From Firmicutes bacterium UBA4996 (GTDB taxonomy: Bacteria; Bacillota; Limnochordia; Darwinibacteriales; Darwinibacteriaceae): a stretch of DNA of 61,335 nt. This document shows positions 42,606 through 51,469 of the stretch, piece after piece. The DNA lies in contig DGYW01000004.1 of NCBI GenBank assembly GCA_002396805.1, positions 1-61,335 of the forward strand. Direction: 5' to 3'. The notes beneath the pieces are model-generated. The model was not told where the DNA came from. It did not search any database and saw only the letters and a list, made by a program, of their open reading frames with translations. Position numbers and translations under genes: made by a program. Every line of letters starts with the position of its first letter. The first letter of the stretch is position 1.

Positions 42606-43595
42606 TTAGACTAAAGAATTGTCCTTCGTGAACTGAACCAACTCTTGCACATAACCGAAGGCTACAGCCGTAACTGTATCAGCACCACCATAGTACATGG
42701 CTAAACGACCGGTGGCACTATCGACCAAAGCGGCACATGGGAAAGTAACGTTCGGAACATCACCTACACATTCATAATAAGTCTGTGGTGACAAGATGTA
42801 AGGGTGGGTTCTCGCGATCACTTTCCAAGGTTGATCTAAATCCAGTAAAGCAGCACCAACATGATAGACAAAGCCGTTGCATGATGTAAGAACACCATGG
42901 TAAATCAATAGCCAACCTTCAGAGGTTTCAATAGGAATAGGGCCTGCTCCAATCTTGGTTGATTGCCATGAACCGGTTGTAGACATCACATGGCGATGTT
43001 TACCCCAATAGGTCAAATCAGGACTTTCGCTATAGAAGATATCGCCGAAGGGAGTGTGACCATTGTCGCTCGGACGACTCACCATAGCGTAATTGCCATT
43101 GATTTTCCGTGGGAAAAGTACTCCGTTGCGGTTGAAAGGTAAAAAAGCATTTTCCATTTGATAGAAGTCTTTAAAGTCATGGGTGTAAGCTACACCAATA
43201 GTGGGTCCGTGGTAGCCATTGCACCAGGTGACATAGTAGCGATCTTCGATCCACACAACCCTAGGATCGTAAGCGTACACGAAATTGCCAATCTCCGGAT
43301 CATCACAGATGAACTGAATGGGATCATGCTCGATGTTCCAATCCAGACCATTTAGGCTGCTTCCAGAGTGAATGCGCATTTCCCGAGCTTTGTTGTCTAC
43401 ACGGAACACTCCGCGAAATTCATCACCATAGGGAACAACTGCGCTATTGAAAATACTATTGGCACAGGGAATTAGGTCCCTAGGAATCACCGGGTTTTGA
43501 TCATAACGCCACAATACATCAGAATTACCCTTGGGCCGATCTTGCCAAGGAATATTAGGAACCTCCGGACCAACAATCTTTAGGTTTGTCTGCAT
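42606..43595 (-). CDS. GH130 beta-mannoside/mannooligosaccharide phosphorylase
   Basis: A 329-residue five-bladed propeller enzyme of family GH130, with RYDQNPVIPRDLIPCANSIF at the start, DPRVVWIEDRYYVTWCN, IGAGPIPIETSEGWLLIYHG and MYYGGADTVTAVAFG near the end. GH130 enzymes phosphorolyse beta-mannosides to mannose-1-phosphate; exact linkage specificity cannot be read here. It precedes the alcohol dehydrogenase gene by 32 bases on the same strand. No other mannan genes are in the window. Confidence 0.9.
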   Translation of the reverse strand: MQTNLKIVGPEVPNIPWQDRPKGNSDVLWRYDQNPVIPRDLIPCANSIFNSAVVPYGDEFRGVFRVDNKAREMRIHSGSSLNGLDWNIEHDPIQFICDDPEIGNFVYAYDPRVVWIEDRYYVTWCNGYHGPTIGVAYTHDFKDFYQMENAFLPFNRNGVLFPRKINGNYAMVSRPSDNGHTPFGDIFYSESPDLTYWGKHRHVMSTTGSWQSTKIGAGPIPIETSEGWLLIYHGVLTSCNGFVYHVGAALLDLDQPWKVIARTHPYILSPQTYYECVGDVPNVTFPCAALVDSATGRLAMYYGGADTVTAVAFGYVQELVQFTKDNSLV

Positions 43596-43647
43596 TACAT
43601 ATCCCTCTTTTCTGCAATTTTGGACAAATCATTATTCACATCTTCAC

Positions 43648-44049
43648 TTAACTATCCTGCCTAGAGTCATAACTAAAGTCGCTAAGATGCACTGTGAGGG
43701 CATCAATGGAAAGCTGCAACTCCCGCACCATTAATGCCAAAGAAGCCAAAAGTAGAATTAAAGCAATGGCAAAGGCTATATTAGCTAGAATACTACTTCC
43801 CGCGAAGAGTAAAAACATACAAGTGACACAAAAGAAGAAGCTTAAGGCGCCACAAATTTGCATGTATTTAATTAGGGAAATACGCACCTGCAAATTCACG
43901 ATCTGCTTGGCCACCCCTTGATCTTGATCTTCTTGATACTCTTCGTAGAGTTCTCGCATTAAGTTGGCTAAAACGATGAAACGATTAGTGTAGGCCAACA
44001 TTAACAAAGAAATAGCTGGAAACAATAGGGCAGGTGTAGTTAGTTCCAT
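43648..44049 (-). CDS. DUF2721 family membrane protein
   Basis: A 133-residue protein with three membrane segments: an N-terminal one (ALLFPAISLLMLAY), and two near residues 65-110 (CGALSFFFCVTCMFLLFAG and IAFAIALILLLASLALMV). The short loop AYTNRFIVLANLMRELYEEY fits DUF2721. Function unknown. ATG has AGGAGGGAAAGGT upstream. Confidence 0.75.
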   Translation of the reverse strand: MELTTPALLFPAISLLMLAYTNRFIVLANLMRELYEEYQEDQDQGVAKQIVNLQVRISLIKYMQICGALSFFFCVTCMFLLFAGSSILANIAFAIALILLLASLALMVRELQLSIDALTVHLSDFSYDSRQDS

Positions 44050-44067
44050 ACCTTTCCCTCCTGAATT

Positions 44068-44670
44068 TTAGAGTTTTTCCGGTTCTGGGTATTCTACGCC
44101 AAAGGTATCCACAGTCACTTTCACGATTTTTTGATCCTCTAAGGGACGATCCGCTTGGTTACGCCGGGCATTAACTATCTTGTCGGCCACTTCAATGCCC
44201 TTAATAACCTGTCCAAACCCAGCATAAGCCCCATCTAAATGAGGTGCCCGTTCTACCATGATAAAAAATTGGGATCCAGCCGAGTCGGGTATTGATGTCC
44301 GAGCCATGGAAATAACCCCACGAGTATGTTTTAGACTATTGCGGAAACCATTTTGGTTAAATTCTCCCTTAATACTATAACCTGGGCCACCACTACCAGT
44401 TCCAGTCGGGTCGCCCCCCTGGATCATAAACCCGGGAATCACACGGTGAAAGATTACTCCATCATAGTAACCCTTTTGCACCAATGAGATAAAATTGGAT
44501 ACCGTATTGGGAGCAACAGTAGGAAAGAGCTCAATTTCCATGGTCCCCAGTTCACCAAGATCCATGGTAACTATGGGATTGGGGGCTTGCTCCTCTGCAA
44601 ACGCCACTCCAGAACCACAACCAAAGATCAACGAACTTGCGATTAATACAGATATTAGTGTTAAAACCAC
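44068..44670 (-). CDS. Cyclophilin-type peptidyl-prolyl isomerase lipoprotein
   Basis: About 200 residues. The signal ends in a lipobox (SLIFGC), so the enzyme is a lipoprotein outside the inner membrane. The cyclophilin fold shows FHRVIPGFMIQGGDPTGTGS, SMARTSIPDSAGSQFFI and YAGFGQVIKG. It speeds folding of exported proteins. I favour a GTG at 44670 (VLTLISVLIASS), which has GGAGG eight bases upstream; an ATG at 44685 lacks a ribosome site. Confidence 0.9.
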   Translation of the reverse strand: MVLTLISVLIASSLIFGCGSGVAFAEEQAPNPIVTMDLGELGTMEIELFPTVAPNTVSNFISLVQKGYYDGVIFHRVIPGFMIQGGDPTGTGSGGPGYSIKGEFNQNGFRNSLKHTRGVISMARTSIPDSAGSQFFIMVERAPHLDGAYAGFGQVIKGIEVADKIVNARRNQADRPLEDQKIVKVTVDTFGVEYPEPEKL

Positions 44671-44777
44671 TGCATCAGCCTCCATCTAAGTGTCATTCCA
44701 TCTAATTATACCACATAATTTTGGCAGGAAATAACGTCCATAGGTAGAATTTGTTGGCAAAAGGAGTGAAGAATGGA

Positions 44778-45197
44778 ATGATGTGGAAAGAACACTATCG
44801 AGTAGGCGCAGATCTGATCGATAATCAACATCAGGAGCTCTTTAAGAGAGTCTCCAGCTTTATCAAAGCAGTGCAAACGAAGGCCCCCTGGGAGGAACGG
44901 AAGGCAGAGGTGTTGGCGACCCTAGAATTTATGCAACACTATGTTATTATCCACTTTTCCGATGAAGAGGCCTTACAAAAGGAAATCGGTTACCCCGCTG
45001 CCGATCAGCACACAGAAATACACGAAAATTTCAAAGCGGAAGTTGGCGCCTTCGCTAACAAGATAGAACAGGAAGGCCTAGACGAACAAGGCGTGCAGGA
45101 ATTCGCAGCTAGGGTCATGACTTGGCTAATTATGCATGTGGCCGGGGAAGATCAAAAGATCGGGCAATTCATGCGCGAGCAAGGAGGTTCCCAATGA
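44778..45197 (+). CDS. Bacteriohemerythrin
   Basis: About 139 residues with the diiron, O2-binding hemerythrin signature: W-KEHYRVG, IDNQHQELFKRV, HYVIIHFSDEEAL, HTEIHENF and WLIMHVAGEDQKIG. It can carry or sense O2, useful in an anaerobe. I use the in-frame ATG at 44778, 11 bases after AAGGAG. Its stop overlaps the cheX ATG (ATGA), so the two are translated together. Confidence 0.92.
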   Translation: MMWKEHYRVGADLIDNQHQELFKRVSSFIKAVQTKAPWEERKAEVLATLEFMQHYVIIHFSDEEALQKEIGYPAADQHTEIHENFKAEVGAFANKIEQEGLDEQGVQEFAARVMTWLIMHVAGEDQKIGQFMREQGGSQ

Positions 45198-45664
45198 AAG
45201 TTGAATACATAAACCCATTCTTCTTAGCCACTGTAGATGTTTTTAAGACCATGCTAAGCTTGGAGCCAAGGCGTGGTAACCTCAGAGCAGTAGAAGAACT
45301 GGTACCAGTTAGTGAGGCCAATGTGGTCATTGGGGTCACAGGCGCTCTACGCGGTTCTTTATTGTATAGTTTTCCTAAGGATATGGCCTTAGAGATGGTG
45401 TATATAATGGCTGGAATGCGTATGAACGAGTTAGATGTCTTCGTTAGCTCTGCCCTTGGAGAAGTAGCTAACATCATCAGCGGTAATGCCTTAACTTATC
45501 TTTCCCAAAACGACTTACTGTGTGACATTGCCCCGCCTCAACTGATCATTGGTACTAACGGATCCCTAAGCATGTCCACGGAGAAAGCTGTGGTCCTACC
45601 ACTTCACACTGATATTGGCACATTAGAGATCAGCATTTCCCTCCGCGCCACATCAAACTCCTAG
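45194..45664 (+). CDS. cheX: CheX-like chemotaxis phosphatase
   Basis: A 156-residue protein of the CheC/CheX/FliY family: YINPFFLATVDVFKTML at the N-terminus and the catalytic ExxN in ALGEVANIISGNAL. CheX removes phosphate from CheY-P to reset motor bias. GGAGGT lies upstream of the ATG at 45194; an earlier in-frame start (45122) lies inside the hemerythrin gene and is not used. Coupling to hemerythrin suggests an O2-linked tactic response. Confidence 0.88.
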   Translation: MKVEYINPFFLATVDVFKTMLSLEPRRGNLRAVEELVPVSEANVVIGVTGALRGSLLYSFPKDMALEMVYIMAGMRMNELDVFVSSALGEVANIISGNALTYLSQNDLLCDIAPPQLIIGTNGSLSMSTEKAVVLPLHTDIGTLEISISLRATSNS

Positions 45665-45672
45665 CAAAAAAG

Positions 45673-45709
45673 AAAGACGCCTCTTTCCAGTAAGAAGGGC
45701 GTCTTTTGC
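45673..45709. terminator. Bidirectional terminator between cheX and the beta-barrel gene
   Basis: AAAGACGCC (45673-45681) pairs with GGCGTCTTT (45698-45706). T and A runs flank it on both strands. Confidence 0.8.
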
Positions 45710-45723
45710 CATTAGCGCTTATT

Positions 45724-47064
45724 TTAGAAAGAACCACTACCGATAGTAACAGCCGCAAAGATTGTGGTGTTCTTGCCTAGAAAGCCGTACTCGCTGGTCT
45801 CATCACCAAAGTTAAACCTCACACCAACACTAGGTGAAAACTTGCTAAAGGAAGGCAGGGACAGGGTGTTAGTAACCATCCCTGAACGATCCGATAGATT
45901 GGCCAGAACGAAGGTAGCGTTTGACAGTTTCGTTCCTAACATATTGTTCCACATTATTGTGGCTCCCAAGTAATGGAGTCCGTCTTCCATGAGGTAGGGA
46001 CTCAAAGCCTGTAGATATGCCTTCATTTGTTCTTCATCCCATGGATTCTCTGGGTAGATCGGTTCCACTATCGGGAGTCCTGAACGAATTGCTTTAACGC
46101 TATCCCGGTGGTTCTGATCTCGCATGCCATTAAAGTAGTATTGCACAGCACCGCTAAAATTAAAGAGTCCTTCACTGTCCTTGTAGCTGTAATGACCACC
46201 AACTGTGGCTTGCGTGAAGAAATCATCCTTCCGCACAATTTCGTAGACAGAACCTCCTTTAGGTTGCAAGAAGTCCTTGTTATAATCCTTCCCAACTACC
46301 GCCTCTGCAAACCAGCCCACATCTCCAAAGGAAGATGAAAAAGTGAGCATTGCTCGGGTAGACCTGTCTTTTTGATAAAACAAGCCGGCACCAAGCTCTG
46401 ATTTACCAAGGAGATACTCCATTTTAGGTGCAATGGCGATTTGTTCTGGTTTGCTAATCCCTTCAAAGATGGTGTACAGATAGTAATTATTGCTTCTATG
46501 GGGATAATGGACCTTTAAAGCAAGGGGACCCTCCCGATCCGCTGTGGGGTTTTCTGGGTCAATGCGACCAAGGTTTATCACGTCCGCTGGACTAAAGAAG
46601 TAACCCACGCCCCATTCGGCCCTTTGTTTACCAGCCCTAAAGAACACTTTGTTCTCATAGTTGAAATCAGAGAATAACTCTAAAAGTTTACCATCAAATT
46701 GGTGATTTTGCCCGCCCATGGGTAGAGCATAGCTAAACTTAGCTTTACTAAACACCCTAAAATTGGGTTCTGGCCGTGCATCCAAGTACAACTGGCCACC
46801 TAATCTAGATTCTAAGGAGTTTAATGCTTCACCTTTGCCAGGATACAGGCGAGAAGCATTGACAGATAAGCTATAATTCCCCCCAAGTTCTAGGCCCTCG
46901 TTGACTAAAAGAATCTCTTCAGGCTTAAAGGAACCCTCATCTTCATGAACTTCCATCAATAAATCATCACCAAAAAGATCGTCAAAATCAAAATCAGAGG
47001 CGAGCCCAAGGCTGCTTAGGCAAAGTACTAAAGAAAATACTAACAGGCTAATCGTCTTTCGCAT
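45724..47064 (-). CDS. Putative outer-membrane beta-barrel protein
   Basis: A 446-residue secreted protein: signal peptide (MRKTISLLVFSLVLCLSSLG, then LASDFD), a short acidic segment, then many alternating beta-strands such as GGNYSLSVNASRL, YLDARPEPNFRVFSKAKF and EYGFLGKNTTIFAAVTIG. It ends in aromatic Phe (GSGSF), as in outer-membrane proteins recognised by BamA. I do not recognise a named family; it resembles DUF1302/porin-like barrels seen with LolA-like and MacB-like proteins. It is the last gene of the Lol-like operon. Confidence 0.72.
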   Translation of the reverse strand: MRKTISLLVFSLVLCLSSLGLASDFDFDDLFGDDLLMEVHEDEGSFKPEEILLVNEGLELGGNYSLSVNASRLYPGKGEALNSLESRLGGQLYLDARPEPNFRVFSKAKFSYALPMGGQNHQFDGKLLELFSDFNYENKVFFRAGKQRAEWGVGYFFSPADVINLGRIDPENPTADREGPLALKVHYPHRSNNYYLYTIFEGISKPEQIAIAPKMEYLLGKSELGAGLFYQKDRSTRAMLTFSSSFGDVGWFAEAVVGKDYNKDFLQPKGGSVYEIVRKDDFFTQATVGGHYSYKDSEGLFNFSGAVQYYFNGMRDQNHRDSVKAIRSGLPIVEPIYPENPWDEEQMKAYLQALSPYLMEDGLHYLGATIMWNNMLGTKLSNATFVLANLSDRSGMVTNTLSLPSFSKFSPSVGVRFNFGDETSEYGFLGKNTTIFAAVTIGSGSF

Positions 47065-47075
47065 TTCTCTACCTC

Positions 47076-47837
47076 CTAGCGATTTACCCGCTCAACATAG
47101 GCTTTAGTGAAGACATGATCGGGTATGTCATTTGTGGATACTTCGCTCAGACTCATTTGGGTCTTTTGACCGGCTACTAACTCATCAATGAAAATCATCT
47201 GAACAGGAATTAAATTATCCCCAACCTTGGCATATTTAGGATAGAGATTTGTCCGCATCAAGCGTCGATTTAAGCTGTACTCTTCTACTTTAAGCACTAA
47301 CTCTGTATCCTTGGTAATCCAAATCTTCGAATAGGGTACAGAGGCATTATCACTTTGGGCAGCTAAGCTCACGATATAGACTGCGAAGTTGCCAAGTTTG
47401 CCTTCCTCATAGCCCTCAATTTCATAAGAGGTTGCATAGCTCTCCACCACAAAGTCAGAATTTCGAGCATCTGAGTCTTGAAAATTTTCCTTTAAGGAAG
47501 TGTGGGCGAACTTTCTACTTGAAGGGTCATACATCCACAAGCTATCTCCATCACGCAAGTGTCCCTGGCCCTTATTGGCTACAGGTTCTTGGATCAAGAG
47601 CAAGAATTTCTCCCCGTTATTTCTACTAAACTGACGAACAACGATTTTTTCTATACCTTTTTCTGGATCTTCCACAATCATATTAACCAACGCCGAAAAA
47701 TCTGTGTTTTCAAAGCTAGATCGTTGTTCAATCCGATCTAAGAGTGCTTCTATATGGGCAAAATCCTGAGCATAACCAACTACGCTCCAGGCCAGAATCA
47801 AGATCATTACAGCTGTGACAAAATGTATTCTTTTCAT
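47076..47837 (-). CDS. LolA-like outer-membrane lipoprotein-sorting protein
   Basis: A 253-residue protein with signal peptide MKRIHFVTAVMILILAWSVV, then GYAQDF. The mature part matches the LolA-like (DUF4292/LolA_like) fold: VRQFSRNNGEKFLLLIQEP, GQGHLRDGDSLWMYDPSSRK and PYSKIWITKDTELVLKVEEY. Such periplasmic proteins ferry lipids or lipoproteins from an ABC transporter to the outer membrane. It lies between the beta-barrel gene and the permease genes, which supports this role. Confidence 0.82.
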   Translation of the reverse strand: MKRIHFVTAVMILILAWSVVGYAQDFAHIEALLDRIEQRSSFENTDFSALVNMIVEDPEKGIEKIVVRQFSRNNGEKFLLLIQEPVANKGQGHLRDGDSLWMYDPSSRKFAHTSLKENFQDSDARNSDFVVESYATSYEIEGYEEGKLGNFAVYIVSLAAQSDNASVPYSKIWITKDTELVLKVEEYSLNRRLMRTNLYPKYAKVGDNLIPVQMIFIDELVAGQKTQMSLSEVSTNDIPDHVFTKAYVERVNR

Positions 47838-47849
47838 GGAAATCCCCCC

Positions 47850-49175
47850 CTAAGTATGTGAACCAAGTGCCTTCATGGGCGACAATTTTGCTGCTGCCTT
47901 TGCTGGCCAATAAGCGGCAATCAAGCTAATGACCACTACCAAAACTGTGTTGACCACAAGACTACCTTTAGAGATAACAAACGATAATCGACCTTCGGTC
48001 AAGAACATCTGCATGGCTGGATCCTTAGTTATACCTATTCTACTTAGGATGAACACGAGAACCCCACTCAAAACTAGGCCGGTGACAACCCCCAGGAGGC
48101 TCACTAAGGTGGCTTCCCACAAGAAAATGCGTTTAACCTGCTTTTTATGCATTCCAAAAGCACGCATAGTACCAATCTCTCTAGTTCGTTCAATCATGAT
48201 CATTCTGAAAGTATTGGTGATGCCCACCATAGTCACGAAAAGGAGGATTAAAAATACCACGAGGGCGATTTTGTCCAAAACGCCTACAACCTGTTCGATC
48301 GGCTCCATAATTTCGTTGATCCCCATAACTCTGTAGCGTGTTCCTTCCCAAGGCTGAATGGGTTCCTTTTTATCCTGAGGACTAATGGGCATCCCAGCTA
48401 CAGAGACAGAGACTTCTACTTCTTCTTCCTCTATCTCATCATCGGATCTTAAGCCCACTCGAAAGTCACGGGCAACGGCTTCTGCTTGAGACAAATCATG
48501 AATGGTCAAATACAAGTTTTGAAACTCGTGGGTATCTAATCCTAAAAGTTCGTTAAGATAAGCACGATGGGCGTAAGCAGAGGACATGCCGAACATATCT
48601 TGATCTTTAACAAAAGCTTCTACTTGAAATTCGCCCACATTTTGCTGGCCAGTAATGGTATCCAGTTTGACCAAGATGGTCTCGCCGGGTTCAACTCCCA
48701 GCCTTTGACCTACAGTTTCAGTGACAATTATGGCATTATTAAGCTCCGCCACACGATCAAAAGAGCCTTTACTTACAACTAGACTTTCAAGTAGCTTATT
48801 CTCTTCCACGAAGTCAACTCCATAAACCGTATCTACAGTTCGCTTAGAACCAAAGATGAACGTGGCATAAGCTTCACTCCGTTTAGTGTGGCTACTGATG
48901 AAGGGAGCGTGTTCTGCTAAGAGCTCGTCTAGTCTGTCATCAGGCTTCATTCTGCGCACAATCTGCCCACCCTCAGGGTATTCAGTGCCAGTTATAAAAA
49001 CATGCCCACCAAAAATGTCAGCAATGTTCTCTCGGATATTCTCCACAAGTCCTCCCGTAAAGGCATTAATCAGGGTGATCACTAACATTCCAAAGGCGAT
49101 GGCTCCTGCCAATAAAAATGTACGCTTTTTCTGCCTAAAAATGTTACGAGAAGCGACTTTTAAGGTCATTGACAT
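47850..49175 (-). CDS. LolC/E-like (MacB/FtsX) ABC permease 1
   Basis: A 441-residue protein. N-terminal membrane helix in ASRNIFRQKKRTFLLAGAIA, a large periplasmic MacB_PCD domain (about 50-290), then three C-terminal helices of the FtsX domain with EIGTMRAFGMHKKQVKRIF as ATPase-coupling motif. It should pair with the next permease and the ATPase at 50666-51373. In a diderm this type extracts lipoproteins or lipids from the inner membrane. Confidence 0.87.
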   Translation of the reverse strand: MSMTLKVASRNIFRQKKRTFLLAGAIAFGMLVITLINAFTGGLVENIRENIADIFGGHVFITGTEYPEGGQIVRRMKPDDRLDELLAEHAPFISSHTKRSEAYATFIFGSKRTVDTVYGVDFVEENKLLESLVVSKGSFDRVAELNNAIIVTETVGQRLGVEPGETILVKLDTITGQQNVGEFQVEAFVKDQDMFGMSSAYAHRAYLNELLGLDTHEFQNLYLTIHDLSQAEAVARDFRVGLRSDDEIEEEEVEVSVSVAGMPISPQDKKEPIQPWEGTRYRVMGINEIMEPIEQVVGVLDKIALVVFLILLFVTMVGITNTFRMIMIERTREIGTMRAFGMHKKQVKRIFLWEATLVSLLGVVTGLVLSGVLVFILSRIGITKDPAMQMFLTEGRLSFVISKGSLVVNTVLVVVISLIAAYWPAKAAAKLSPMKALGSHT

Positions 49176-49181
49176 CCTTAA

Positions 49182-50663
49182 TCACCTCGAACTTTCCATC
49201 GCTTTTAAGGGCGAAGTTCTCATTACTATAAAAGTGGGATAAGTGCTGGAAACAATGCCCACAACAATTACAACTACCAAGGACATTACCACAGAAGACA
49301 TAGAAAGTTCAGGTCGCAATACTTTTCCGCCATAGATCATTTCTACGAAAATGTTATTTGCCTTTAGACCAACCAAATTCAATATGCCTAAAACTACAGC
49401 CCCACCAATTACTCCCACCAGGCCAGAAATACCTGACAAAAGGAGGGTCTCTAAATAGACCATACGACGAACAAACCTTTTCTGAGCGCCAATAGCTCGC
49501 ATGGTACCAATTTCGCCCATTCGTTCTGTAATGGCGATTACCAAAGTATTCATGATGATAATAATGGCTACAACAGCAATGATCAGAACAATGACGTTAA
49601 AAATACTCTTCACAGCCTTAGACATTTCCGCCATTGCTCCTGCACTTTGTAACCAGTCCAAGGTTTGAGCGGGAATTCCCTCTTCGTCAAAAAACCTATT
49701 AAAATCTGCCTGAGCCTGGGTCAAGTATTTTTCGTCACGCAAGCGAATCAGTAAGTATTGCCAAGCTCCTGTATCCTCTTGACTAAATACATCGTTCGTA
49801 GTGTTTTCTCCCATTATTGAGTACCAATAATCGTCATCTGTAGCTATATCATCGACTAGTACACTAGAAAACAAATCGTCAAAATCTGTAAAAAAACTCT
49901 CTTCATCAATCTGTCCTAGAAATGCCTGCTCTTCAACACTTAGCTCAGCAGGTGTTACGTGACCAAGGACCATACCCGACAAGGCTCTAGCATTAGAAGT
50001 ATCTACTAGACTTGTAAAATCTAGTTGGACAGTAGATTGTTTGAAACTAAATATTCCTGTGACCTCTACTTCCCTGATTTTCATTCCGCCCACTTGGCTT
50101 ATGGATGTTAGGAGTAGTCTGTCACCTGGTTCAATCACCACATCACGATACTCGGCAATTTGATCAGCAATAGCTTTATTTAAGAGTATTCCTTCGCCAC
50201 CTTCGGACCAAAAATCCCCGGCGTGAATTTCAATGTTATCCGGAAACATGGTGAGGTATTGATCAGGGGCAATTCCCATAAACAGGGACGCATGCAGTTG
50301 CTCATCATCTTTAGAAACCAATGCCATGCCTGATACTTGAGGATTAACCGCTTCAACATAAGGTAAGGAGCGGGCAAATTCTACAACCTTGGCATAGTCA
50401 GGAATCCGGGGTACTGCTTGCTCCATAGCTGTATTATCCTCATAACCAAAGATAGTTAGGCGCCCTTTAGTGGACCCTGTAACCATGAGGTGTCCAGTGA
50501 AGTTTTTTATGTACAGCTTTTCAATTCCAGCAGTTGCAGTATCCATAAGCGAATTGCCTACAACCAAGACCATAATACCAATGGCCATAATCAAGCCAAT
50601 GATAGTGGTTTTCGTCTTATGCTGACGAATATTACGCCAAGCAATCGTTAGAAGAATTCTCAT
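49182..50663 (-). CDS. LolC/E-like (MacB/FtsX) ABC permease 2
   Basis: A 493-residue protein of the same layout: AWRNIRQHKTKTTIIGLIMA, a large periplasmic domain (about 45-350), and FtsX helices with MGEIGTMRAIGAQKRFVRRM. The periplasmic domain is longer than in its partner and rich in acidic residues. It starts two bases after the ATPase gene stop and ends six bases before the next permease gene, so the three are cotranscribed. Confidence 0.87.
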   Translation of the reverse strand: MRILLTIAWRNIRQHKTKTTIIGLIMAIGIMVLVVGNSLMDTATAGIEKLYIKNFTGHLMVTGSTKGRLTIFGYEDNTAMEQAVPRIPDYAKVVEFARSLPYVEAVNPQVSGMALVSKDDEQLHASLFMGIAPDQYLTMFPDNIEIHAGDFWSEGGEGILLNKAIADQIAEYRDVVIEPGDRLLLTSISQVGGMKIREVEVTGIFSFKQSTVQLDFTSLVDTSNARALSGMVLGHVTPAELSVEEQAFLGQIDEESFFTDFDDLFSSVLVDDIATDDDYWYSIMGENTTNDVFSQEDTGAWQYLLIRLRDEKYLTQAQADFNRFFDEEGIPAQTLDWLQSAGAMAEMSKAVKSIFNVIVLIIAVVAIIIIMNTLVIAITERMGEIGTMRAIGAQKRFVRRMVYLETLLLSGISGLVGVIGGAVVLGILNLVGLKANNIFVEMIYGGKVLRPELSMSSVVMSLVVVIVVGIVSSTYPTFIVMRTSPLKAMESSR

Positions 50664-50665
50664 AC

Positions 50666-51373
50666 TTAACTCCCCACCTTAACCTTGGCTTTTGTATCTT
50701 CTACAACCAATCCATCGAGTAGGCGGACAACATGATCTGCAATATCCATGATACTAGTATCGTGGGTGGAGAAAATAAAGGTTGTGTTGAGATCCGCATT
50801 CATTTTTTTCATAAGCTCTAAAATGCTCTGACCAGTCTTAGAGTCTAAGTTGGCCGTGGGCTCATCGGCTAGGACGATTTCAGGCTTGGTTACTAAAGCC
50901 CTGGCAATAGCCACCCTTTGACGTTGGCCGCCAGAAAGCTCGTTAGACTTGTGGATTATGTGATCCTTCAACCCAACTGCCTCCACCAAATACTCGATCC
51001 ACTCTCTAGTCTCTTTCTTACTCATTTTGTTTTTGCCCAAAAGCAGAGGAAACTCAATATTCTCATAAACATTGAGAACAGGAATCAAGTTAAAAGACTG
51101 AAAAATAAACCCTAGGGTTTGATGGCGAAGATTAGTCAAGGCCTTATCTTTAAGCCCTTCTGTGGCAGTTCCATTGATTATTACAGTCCCCTCTGTGGGC
51201 TGATCAATACATCCGATCAGATTAAGAATTGTGGACTTACCTGATCCAGAAGGGCCTACAATCGAAGCAAAATCCCCCTTTTCGATGGAGAAACTTACTC
51301 CGCGAACTGCCTGTACCTCTGCTTTTCCTAAGCTATATACTTTTTTCACATTTTCCAATTGTACAATGGCCAT
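50666..51373 (-). CDS. LolD/MacB-like ABC ATPase
   Basis: A 235-residue ATPase: Walker A GPSGSGKST, signature LSGGQRQRVAIA, Walker B IVLADEPTANLDS and H-loop FSTHDTSI. This is the LolD/MacB/FtsE class that powers FtsX-type permeases. ATG has GAAGGAGAGG upstream. It is the first gene of the operon running to 45724. Confidence 0.92.
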   Translation of the reverse strand: MAIVQLENVKKVYSLGKAEVQAVRGVSFSIEKGDFASIVGPSGSGKSTILNLIGCIDQPTEGTVIINGTATEGLKDKALTNLRHQTLGFIFQSFNLIPVLNVYENIEFPLLLGKNKMSKKETREWIEYLVEAVGLKDHIIHKSNELSGGQRQRVAIARALVTKPEIVLADEPTANLDSKTGQSILELMKKMNADLNTTFIFSTHDTSIMDIADHVVRLLDGLVVEDTKAKVKVGS

Positions 51374-51440
51374 TTTATCCTCTCCTTCACGACCCTAATA
51401 TTCTAATTATATCCGAAATTGCCATCCTATTCAACCTAAG

Positions 51441-51464
51441 CAAAAAGCCGGGATTAACCCGGCT
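51441..51464 (-). terminator. Intrinsic terminator of the Mrp operon
   Basis: On the minus strand AGCCGGG, 5-nt loop, CCCGGCT, then T5. It separates the antiporter operon from the Lol-like operon. Confidence 0.9.
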
Positions 51465-51469
51465 CCGGT

